A DNA stretch of 45,008 nucleotides from Penium margaritaceum. Its lineage: Eukaryota; Streptophyta; Zygnematophyceae; Desmidiales; Peniaceae. Of this stretch, positions 38,101 through 45,008 are shown piece after piece. The notes below the pieces were generated by a model, which saw only the letters and a program-made list of their open reading frames with translations, was not told where the DNA came from and searched no databases. Both the position numbers and the translations under genes were made by a program. Each line of letters opens with the position of its first letter. The first letter of the stretch is position 1. The stretch lies in NCBI GenBank assembly GCA_023375785.1, contig SZWC01000042.1, forward strand, positions 21,187 to 66,194, written 5' to 3'.

Positions 38101-41100
38101 GGACAAATAACTTCAATACGTGGTGGCACAGTGTGGCTACTATGCATACCAAACAACCAAACTGGGCATATGTCACTGACCATGACCAAAGAATTTCAAT
38201 ATGGGTGGTCAACATTCACCAACCATAACACGAGTCACAAACGGTCAGAGAGGGAAACAATGGTCTCCGAATATCAGTTATCAACTGGCAAGTACATAGA
38301 CATTCAATCAGTGTAAGTACGGTGTGGCTACCATGCACAATGACAGACCAAAGTAGGCATATGTACTGCCTTTGACCATAGAAATCCGCTGTGTGTGGAC
38401 AGCGTTGAGAACTCATAATACGAATCACAAGTTGTCAGAGGGGGACAAAATGGTTTGGGAACATCGGGTATCAACTAGGAAGCACAAGGACCTTCAACGA
38501 GTTGTGGCACGGTGTGGATACCATGCATGATGACCAACCAAAGTGGGCATATGTCACTGACCATGACCAAATAATATCAATAAGTGTGGTCAACTTTGAC
38601 AGCTCATAACACGAGTCAGAAATGGCCGGAGTGGAATACATTGATTCGTGAATACTGGTTATCGAGTAGCAAGTACAAATGCCTTCAATATGTAGTGGCA
38701 CAGCGTGGCTACCATAAACAGTGACCAACCAAATATGCATATGTCACTGACCATCACCAACAAATCTCACTTCATGAAGTCAGCGTTGACAACTCACAAC
38801 ACGAATCACAAATAGTAAAAGAGGTGTAATAATGGTTGGGAACAATAGGTATTAACTAGAAAGCACAAATACCTTTAATATGTAGTGACACGGCGTGGTA
38901 ACCATGTACAGTGACAAACCAAAGTAGGCATATGTCACTAACCATGACCAAACAAATTTCACAGTATGTGGTCAGTATTGAAAACACATAACACGAGTCA
39001 CAAATGTTCGGAGGGGGAAACAATGGGTTGGGAACACTAGTTGTCAACTAGCAAGTACGAAAAACTTCAACAAGTAGTGGCACGGTTTGGCTAGCCTGCA
39101 CAGTGACCAACCAAAGGATGCATATGTCACTGATTATGACCGAAGAAGTCCACTATGTGTGGTCAACATTGAAAACTCACAACACGAGTCACAAATGGTC
39201 AGAGGGAGAGACAATGGTTTGGGAATCCTATGTTTCGACTACAAAGGACAAAGAACTTCAATACGTAGTGGCACGGTGTGGCTACTATGCACACCAAACA
39301 ACCAAACTAGGTATATGTCACTGACCATGACCAAAGAATTTCAATATGGGTGGTCAACATTCACCAACCATAACACGAGTCACAAATGGTCAGAGGGGGA
39401 AACAATGGTCTTGGAATTTTCGTTCTCAAATAGCAAGTATAGAGACCTTCAATCAGTATAAGCACGGTGTGGCTACCATGCACAGTGACCGACCAAAGTA
39501 GGCATATGTATTGCCTTTGACCAGAGAAATCCGCTGTGTGTGGTCAGCCTTGACAACTCATAATAGGAGTCACAAATGGTCAGAGGGGGAGACAATGGTT
39601 TGGTAACTAGCAAGCACAAGGACCTTCAATTCATTGTGGCAAGGTGTGGATATCATGCACGATGACCAACCAAAGTAGGCATATGTCACTGACCATGACC
39701 AAATAATGTCACTAAGTGTGGTAAACTTTGACAACTCATAACACGAGTCAAAAATGGTCAGAGTGGAAGACAATGGTTTGTGAATACTAGTCATCGAGTA
39801 GCAAGTAAAAATACATTCAATATGTAGTGGCACAGCGTGGCTACCATGCACAGTGACCAACCAAAGAATGCATATGTCCCTGACCATGACGAACGAAATT
39901 CACTTAATGTGGTCAGCGTTGAAAACTCACAAGATGAGTCACAGATAGTCAAAGGGGAGTAGCATTGGTTTAGGAACACTAGCTATAGAATAGAAAGCAC
40001 AAATACCTCCAATACGTAGTGACACGGCGTGGTAACCATGTATGGTGACAAACCAAAGTAGGCATATGTCACTAACCATGACCAAACGAATTTCACAGTG
40101 TGTGGTCAACGTTGAAAACTCATCACACGAGTCACAAATGGTCAGAGGGGGAAACAATGGGTTAGGAACACTAGTTATCAACTAGCAAGTACGAAGAACT
40201 CCCACAAGTANATTGGTTTAGGAACACTAGCTATAGAATAGAAAGCACAAATACCTCCAATACGTAGTGACACGGCGTGGTAACCATGTATGGTGACAAA
40301 CCAAAGTAGGCATATGTCACTAACCATGACCAAACGAATTTCACAGTGTGTGGTCAACGTTGAAAACTCATCACACGAGTCACAAATGGTCAGAGGGGGA
40401 AACAATGGGTTAGGAACACTAGTTATCAACTAGCAAGTACGAAGAACTCCCACAAGTAGTGGCACGGTGTGGCTAGCGTGCACAGCGATCAACCAAAGGA
40501 TGACTACGTCACCAACTATGACCAAAGAAGTCCACTATGTGTGGTCAACGTTGACAACTCATAGCACGAGTCACGAATGGTCAGAGGGAGAGACAATGGT
40601 TTGGGAACCCCATGCATGGACTAGAAAGGAAGAATAACTTCAATACGTAGTGGCATGGTGCGGCTAATATGTACACCAAACATCCAACCTAGGCATATGT
40701 CACTCATCATGAGCAGAGATTTTCAATATGGGTAGTCAACGTTGACCAACCATAACACGAGTCACAAACGGTCAGGGGAGGAAACAATGCTATGGAAATA
40801 TCAGTTCTCAACTTGCAAGTACAACAACCTTCAGTCAGTAATAGCAAGGTGTGGCTACCATGCACAATGACCGACCAAAGTAGGCATATGTACTGCCTTT
40901 GACGAAATAAATCCGTTGGGTCTGGTCAACGTCGACAACTCATAATACCAGTCACAAATGGTCAGGGGGGGAAACAGTGATTTGGGAACACCAAGTATCA
41001 AATAGCAAGCACAATGAGCTACAATATGTTGTGGCACGGTGTGGATACCATGCACGATAACCAACCAAGGTATGCATATGTCACTGACCATGACCAAAGA

Positions 41101-41298
41101 ATGTCACCATGTTTGGTAAACTTTGACAACGCAGGACACGAGTCTCAACTGGGCAGGATGGAAGATAATGGGTTGTGTATACTAGTTATCGACTAGCAAG
41201 TACAAATACCTTCAATATGTAGTGGCACAGTTTGGCTACAATGCACAGTGACCAACCAAAGTATGCATATGTCACTGACCATGAACAAAGAAGGTCAC
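35106..41298. repeat. HOR satellite block 3
   Basis: D anchors are at 35943, 36609, 37754, 38899 and 40033, with an extra one at 40281 created by the assembly duplication. Spacings are 1,145 except 666 (about 479 bp lost near 36556, A joined to C at a shared ACT) and 1,134. The first monomers after the interruption are diverged. The block ends inside a class C monomer at ...GAACAAAGAAGGTCAC, where copia B begins; the uninterrupted counterpart is at about 37612-37630. No gene was seen. Confidence 0.94.
39964..40458. other. Assembly joint: 247-bp exact direct duplication around one n in satellite
   Basis: 39964-40210 equals 40212-40458, with a single n at 40211. Both copies start ATTGGTTTAGGAACACTAGC and end CCCACAAGTA. 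The length is not a multiple of the monomer, unlike natural exchange in this array, and the n is the same sign as at 22928. The true sequence probably has one copy. Confidence 0.88.
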
Positions 41299-41368
41299 TG
41301 TTGGAGTGATACTCCTCACCATGGCAGGAGTGAATCCAAAAAAGGAACACCAAAAAGTCAAGCCTTCG

Positions 41369-41423
41369 TGGCTTAGTGGTCAATGGTGTCCACCTCTAGA
41401 GGTAGGGGCCTGGGTTCAAGTCC
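41369..41423 (+). promoter_or_regulatory. Perfect pol III A box and B box inside the copia B LTR
   Basis: TGGCTTAGTGG at 41369-41379 matches TRGCNNAGYGG, and GGTTCAAGTCC at 41413-41423 matches GGTTCRANTCC, 33 bp apart as in tRNA genes. A short T-arm-like GGG/CCC pairing surrounds the B box, but acceptor and anticodon stems do not form well, so it is tRNA-like rather than a tRNA gene. It may be a SINE inserted in the LTR or a native LTR part. The second LTR copy begins beyond this point, so it cannot decide. Confidence 0.6.
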
Positions 41424-41549
41424 CACAAGATGAAATTCTGCCCTGCCTCAAGGGAGGTGGGAAATAGTTGCCAGGAAGCTAGCTCAACCTCTAGAGTTCC
41501 TCTTTAAGTTTATAGAAGGCCAGGTGAGGGTCCAGGAAAGTGGCACACC

Positions 41550-41777
41550 TTCTAGAAGGGGTGACTTCTCATACAAGGCATCTGGAGGTGTCTTGGTTTT
41601 CTGGACACCTTCCCTCCTACTAGAAGCAAGCTGAGGAATCTAGGAAGGGGCAGAAGCTTCTAGAGGAGGGAAGGGATGCCTTCCTAGGTGGGAAAAGGAC
41701 AGCCTACCAAGGGCCACTCTAGAAGCCATCGAATCTGCTAGGAAGCTTCAAATCTGGCATGCTTTGGTGTTCTGGAA
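41550..41777 (+). promoter_or_regulatory. Cluster of heat-shock-element cores in the copia B LTR
   Basis: There are four inverted GAA/TTC pairs with 2-bp spacing: TTCTAGAA at 41550-41557, GAAGCTTC at 41653-41660, GAAGCTTC at 41742-41749 and TTCTGGAA at 41770-41777. Two nearly extend to three units (GAAGCTTCTAGAG; TTCTGGAAGCTTA). About 0.4 such cores are expected by chance in 760 bp. Heat-shock factors bind such arrays, and the Arabidopsis copia ONSEN is activated this way. Whether these sites work is inference. Confidence 0.5.
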
Positions 41778-41999
41778 GCTTAGATCAGTGGCTATGAAAT
41801 GCCACTGCTTGTGAGCCTTGATCAAATGTACATTCCAGTCAATTTAGGCAAAAACCGTTGCCACACTCTCTGACTAGTTTTCTTCCATCCTTGGAACGAG
41901 TTGCCTCCTCAGTTTCAGTCTCTCCAAAAACAGTTGGTGGTGTGAACCAGCCATGGCTAGGGACCCTCCAGGGTGCACACTCACCCTCAGGCCAACAAA

Positions 42000-42014
42000 G
42001 GGTTATGGGCCCAC
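42000..42014 (+). other. Copia B primer-binding site, half-tRNA (initiator Met) type
   Basis: GGGTTATGGGCCCAC lies 2 bp after the LTR end. It is complementary to the anticodon arm of plant initiator tRNA-Met (GTGGGCCCATAACCC as I know it), with the CAT anticodon inside the match. No TGGTATCAGAGC site, complementary to the 3' end of this tRNA, is present. Drosophila copia primes from such an internal tRNA-iMet fragment. The site is unchanged in the second copy at 44759-44773. Confidence 0.75.
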
Positions 42015-42065
42015 GCCTCTAAGGGGTTCAAAGCCAGCTTGATTTCACGCTTCCAACAGTAAGAC

Positions 42066-43466
42066 ATGGCAACCAGCGAGCAAGAGAGCAGCCGCGCTGT
42101 CCTTAAGTTTGATGGGACAGGCTTTGCCTTGTGGAGGTGGCAGTTTGAGGTCTTCCTCGACGATAAGGGACTGCTTGAGCTCGTAAAAGGCGATGAGACT
42201 GCTCCGCCGGAGACTGCAACGACTGAGGTGAAGGAGGCATACAAGAAGCGTAACAAAAAGGCGTTGGCGCTCCTTGTGTCCGCGTTATGCCCACCACAAC
42301 TTGGGCACATCCAAGGATGCACACTGGTCGCAGACGCATGGTCAAAACTTTGCTCCATCTACCAGTCAAGCAACCTTGCCAATCAGCTCTTCATCTTCAA
42401 ACGGCTCGTCACCCTCCGAGCCAACGAAGGCGACAACATCATGGAGATCATGCAGCAGATTGAGTCGCTCGCAGCGGAGTGCGTGGCCACTGGTTGGGAG
42501 GTCGACTCTCAGTTGCAAGCTATGATCCTCCTTCTGGCCTTGCCGGACAGTTGGAGTCCCATGATCACAGTCCTTGNTTGGCGCTCCTTGTGTCCGCGTT
42601 ATGCCCACCACAACTTGGGCACATCCAAGGATGCACCCTGGTCGCAGACGCATGGTCAAAACTTTGCTCCATCTACCAGTCAAGCAACCTTGCCAATCAG
42701 CTCTTCATCTTCAAACGGCTCGTCACCCTCCGAGCCAACGAAGGCGACAACATCATGGAGATCATGTAGCAGATTGAGTCGCTCGCAGCGCAGTGCGTGG
42801 CCACTGGTTAGGAGGTTGACTCTCAGTTGCAAGCTATGATCCTCCTTCTGGCCTTGCCGGACAGTTGGAGTCCCATTATCAGTCCTTGGTGGCTGGCTTT
42901 CCGATGAGCTGAAGTACCCGAAGGTTGCTGAGTACGTGCGAAATGAGTGGATGCGACGTGGCGGTCGAGAGAGTGCATCGACATCAAGTTCAGCTTACAC
43001 GGTTCATCCTCAAAGTGGAGGCCGAGGCGACAAGTGGAAGGGTGCCAAACAGGGCACCAAGAAGGTCGACAAGAAGGTGGAGTGCTTCAACTGCGGCCAG
43101 GAGGGCCACTACGGGCGCAACTTTCCCAAGAAGAAAACAGACCGGTCGCAGCGGGGCAGGAAGAAAGATGAGCACGCCCTTATGGCGTACAACTCCACCA
43201 CCTTGAAGGATCGGGGAGTTGCCTTCATCGACTCCGGATCAGGCCGCCACACGCAATGCAACAGGAGGGCATTTTTCACCTACAGCTCCTCGGAGAGACG
43301 CATGACGGTGGCCAATGGAAAAACAGAGGTGGCCGCCGGTGAGGGTAACGTCCGCATTGAGTCAATTGTGAATGGCAAACCTGTCACGAGCACAATCTAC
43401 GATGTGCTGCATATGCCCAACTTTGGAGCAAACCTGCTCTCCGTCAGCCGCCTTACCGACAAATGA
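42066..43466 (+). pseudogene. gag: Copia B gag and protease (broken)
   Basis: The start ATG at 42066, 69 bp after the LTR, is kept in the second copy at 44825. Residues 15-45 (KFDGTGFALWRWQFEVFL) and 95-140 (DAWSKLCSIY, FIFKRLVTLRANEGDNIMEI) are typical of plant copia gag (UBN2/DUF4219), which forms the particle shell. An assembly joint at 42577 repeats about 310 bp imperfectly; the second piece has two TAG stops and a 2-bp loss. From about 42905 the frame continues to a basic linker and the zinc knuckle CFNCGQEGHYGRNF, where the fourth zinc ligand is Phe instead of Cys (43122-43124). The aspartic protease follows with IDSGSGRH (Asp codon at 43230) and DVLHMPNFGANLLSVSRL. A TGA at 43464 ends the frame in what should be a continuous polyprotein. 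Confidence 0.88.
42264..42888. other. Assembly joint or merged copies: imperfect ~312-bp duplication around one n
   Basis: 42264-42576 and 42578-42888 are the same part of gag, with an n at 42577. Unlike the joints at 22928 and 40211 the copies differ at several sites: CACACTGG/CACCCTGG, ATGCAG/ATGTAG, GCGGAG/GCGCAG, TGGGAGGTC/TAGGAGGTT and a 2-bp loss near CCCATTATCAG. Two different element copies or alleles seem to be joined here. Confidence 0.8.
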
Positions 43467-44250
43467 CTTGAGGTGCGCTTCACAAAGAAGGAGGCCGTCA
43501 TCCGCAAAGAGGGCAAAGGTGAGGTGATTGCGTGTGCCAAGAGGGAGGACGACTTGTACATGCTACGCGCGAAGATCCTCAGCAGCCGGGTGGGGTCCAA
43601 CGCCGCCAATTTTGCAACGAAGGATGGAGGAGACCTGGACATATGGCACCGCCGACTCTGCCACATTTCTCCATCGACAGTGAAGGAGATGGCTAAGAGG
43701 GAAGTGGTGCGGGGTCTCCAAATCAGTGGCCTTGATGGAACCAAGGAGACCGTGTGTGAGCCATGCATCATTGGCAAATCAACTCGGTAACCGTTTCTCG
43801 CCAAGGGGACGCGTGCATCGGCAAAACTGGCAGTGGTAGACACAGATGTGTGTGGACCGCTTGAGAGCTCCATCGGCGAAGCTCGCTACTTCCTCACCTT
43901 CATCAATGACCACAGCCGGAAACTCTACCTCTACCCAATGAAGCGGAAGAGTGAGGTCCTTGCGTGCATGCAAGATTTTGTGGCTGACGTGAAGCCGCAA
44001 ACAGAGTTGAAGGTGAAGGCGTTCCGGAGTGACAATGGCGGTGAATATGTGGGGTGCCTTGGGTGGATGAAGAGCAAGGGGATTGAGTGGCAGAAAACAA
44101 CTCCACACTCCCACAACAGAATGGCGTCGCAGAGAGAGCAAATCGCACAATCCTTAACATGGTGCGATCCATGTTGAGCGATGCCGGCCTTACACAACGG
44201 TATTGGGCGGAGGCGGCAAGGACAGCAGCGTACATCATGAATCTCATGCC
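43467..44250 (+). pseudogene. pol: Copia B GAG-pre-integrase and integrase core (broken)
   Basis: It continues the polyprotein after the TGA at 43464. Residues LDIWHRRLCHIS and ETVCEPCIIGK give the H-H-C-C zinc-binding module of copia integrase (GAG-pre-integrase). A TAA at 43788 interrupts it just before the core. The core shows VVDTDVCGPL (first Asp), YFLTFINDHSRKLYLYPMK, and KAFRSDNGGEYVG (second Asp). A one-base frameshift near 44110 separates the third acidic residue, in NGVAERANRTI, and then YWAEAARTAAYIMNLM. All D-D-E residues are thus recognisable but not in one frame. The enzyme would insert element cDNA into DNA. The reading ends at the n at 44251. Confidence 0.88.
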
Positions 44251-45008
44251 NGAGTTCCTCTTTAAGTTTATAGAAGGCCAGGTGAGGGTCCAGGAAAGTG
44301 GCACACCTTCTAGAAGGGGTGACTTCTCATACAAGGCATCTGGAGGTGTCTTGGTTTTCTGGACACCTTCCCTCCTACTAGAAGCAAGCTGAGGAATCTA
44401 GGAAGGGGCAGAAGCTTCTAGAGGAGGGAAGGGATGCCTTCCTAGGTGGGAAAAGGACAGCCTACCAAGGGCCACTCTAGAAGCCATCGAATCTGCTAGG
44501 AAGCTTCAAATCTGGCATGCTTTGGTGTTATGGAAAGCTTAGATCAGTGGCTATGAAATGCCACTGCTTGTGAGCCTTGATCAAATGTACATTCCAGTCA
44601 ATTTAGGCAAAAACAGTTGCCACACTCTCTGACTAGTTTTCTTCCATCCTTGGAACGAGTTGCCTCCACAGTTTCAGTCTCTCCAAAAACAGTTGGTGGT
44701 GTGAACAAGCCATTGCTAGGGACCCTCCAGGGTGCACACTCACCCTCAGGCCAACAAAGGGTTATGGGCCCACGCCTCTAAGGGGTTCAAATCCAGCTTG
44801 ATTTCACGCTTCCAACAGCAAGACATGGCAACCAGCGAGCAAGAGAGCAGCCGCGCTGTCCTTAAGTTTGATGGGACAGGCTTCGCCTTGTGGAGGTGGC
44901 AGTTTGAGGTCTTCCTCGATGACAAGGGACTGCTTGAGCTTGTAAAAGGTGATGAGACTGCTCCGCCGGAGACTGCAACGGCTGAGGTGAAGGAGGCATA
45001 CAAGAAGC
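44251..45008 (+). mobile_element. Second partial copia B copy: LTR 3' part, PBS and gag start
   Basis: After the n at 44251, sequence matching 41494-42252 follows to the window edge, with about 14 differences in 757 bp (around 2%). It contains the LTR from its internal part to CCAACA at 44756, the PBS at 44759-44773, and the gag start at 44825. Three of the four heat-shock cores are kept (44308, 44411, 44500), and the fourth is lost by a 1-bp change and insertion. Since an LTR is followed here by PBS and gag, it is not simply the 3' LTR of the first copy. It is either a tandem LTR-internal-LTR-internal arrangement or a wrong assembly join of two copies. Confidence 0.82.
44825..45008 (+). CDS. 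gag: Copia B gag, second copy, partial at the right edge
   Basis: It is open from the ATG at 44825 to the window end (61 codons). The N-terminus is the same as at 42066 (ATSEQESSRAVLKFDGTG...), with changes mostly at third positions and one Thr-to-Ala near the end (ETATAEVKEA). This is the N-terminal part of a UBN2-type copia capsid protein. No stop is seen in this part, so this copy may be better preserved than the first, but only its start is visible. Confidence 0.82.
   Translation, partial: MATSEQESSRAVLKFDGTGFALWRWQFEVFLDDKGLLELVKGDETAPPETATAEVKEAYKK

Larger units (their letters stand above)
41299..41997 (+). repeat. Copia B 5' LTR (699 bp)
   Basis: It starts TGTTGGAG exactly where satellite sequence breaks off and ends CCAACA just before the primer-binding site, giving 6-bp terminal inverted repeats TGTTGG/CCAACA. 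The 3' part is repeated at 44252-44756 with few differences. Contents include a pol III A/B-box pair near the 5' end, a TTTATAG TATA-like word near 41509, and four heat-shock-element cores. Alternative ends (CCAAAAACA at 41932; TTCCAACA at 42058) fit the PBS position less well. Confidence 0.82.
41299..44250 (+). mobile_element. Copia retrotransposon B (LTR, PBS, gag, protease, integrase; cut by an assembly joint)
   Basis: Ty1/copia-type element on the plus strand, inserted in a class C satellite monomer. Visible parts in order are the 5' LTR (41299-41997), half-tRNA primer-binding site (42000-42014), gag from 42066, zinc knuckle, aspartic protease, GAG-pre-integrase domain and integrase core to 44250. 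Protease and integrase precede any RT, which is the copia order. RT and RNase H are not seen because an n at 44251 jumps to another LTR copy. The internal region carries stops (43464, 43788), a frameshift (near 44110) and an assembly duplication at 42577, so this copy is not autonomous. It is a different family from copia A, since the LTRs do not match. Confidence 0.9.

Noticed and set aside
3095..41298. A CRISPR-like array of direct repeats
   Set aside because: There are no short conserved repeats with unique spacers; the whole unit is repeated head to tail and varies along its length.
3134..41383. Many 60-130-codon frames with recurring words such as CDSCYELSTLTTH or MHMSLTMTEEVHYVWSTL
   Set aside because: They recur with the satellite period, are open by chance in particular monomer classes, vary with monomer mutations, and match no protein family I know.
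41361..41430. A tRNA gene at the A/B-box pair
   Set aside because: The boxes are perfect, but the acceptor and anticodon stems do not form and no clear anticodon loop is seen; kept only as a tRNA-like promoter.
41931..41952. Copia B LTR end at 41932 with a PBS starting TGGTGGTGTGAACC
   Set aside because: This sequence changes in the second copy and I could not match it to a tRNA 3' end, while the site at 42000 is constant and matches 15 bases.
42051..42058. Copia B LTR end at TTCCAACA (42058)
   Set aside because: It would give a neat TGTTGGA/TCCAACA pair, but leaves only 7 bp before the gag ATG and no PBS. The CCAACA at 41992-41997 is followed at once by the tRNA-iMet match.

Overview
The window looks like heterochromatic DNA from a plant-lineage (streptophyte) eukaryote. 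Two Ty1/copia elements with plant-type gag (UBN2-like), protease, integrase, RT and RNase H are embedded in satellite DNA. No intact host gene, rRNA, convincing tRNA gene or CRISPR was found. I cannot name the species. The many short open frames are chance readings of repeats. Layout: 1-474 is a 20-bp minisatellite. From 475 to 41298 almost everything is one satellite family with a monomer of about 190 bp. Six diverged monomer classes (called A to F here) follow in fixed order and form a higher-order repeat (HOR) of about 1,145 bp. One anchor in class D recurs 31 times, mostly at 1,143-1,149 bp spacing. The array is interrupted by a 15-bp minisatellite of about 120 copies grown inside one D monomer (1273-3094), by a minus-strand copia element (20049-23924), and by about 480 bp of unrelated sequence with a tRNA-like SINE-type head and a G-run (34626-35105). 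Several monomers are deleted, hybrid or duplicated. From 41299 to the right edge a second copia family is inserted on the plus strand. The minus-strand copia (element A) has a 5-bp target duplication, TGCAT. Removing it and one TSD copy restores an exact 1,145-bp HOR period. It has lost gag, protease and most of integrase, its RT/RNase H frame carries stops and frameshifts, and its LTRs differ by about 8-9% in the part I compared by hand. The plus-strand copia (element B) has a 699-bp LTR with heat-shock-element cores and a perfect pol III A/B-box pair. Its primer-binding site matches the anticodon arm, not the 3' end, of initiator tRNA-Met (half-tRNA priming as in Drosophila copia). Its gag-protease-integrase is broken by two stops, a frameshift and two assembly joints. 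Four single n bases (22928, 40211, 42577, 44251) mark joints. Two are flanked by identical direct copies (254 and 247 bp), almost certainly contig-end overlaps duplicated by the assembler; one has imperfect copies; one precedes a second copy of the element B LTR and gag. Taken together: a candidate centromeric or pericentromeric HOR array, shaped by unequal exchange, small deletions, replication slippage and retrotransposon insertion.
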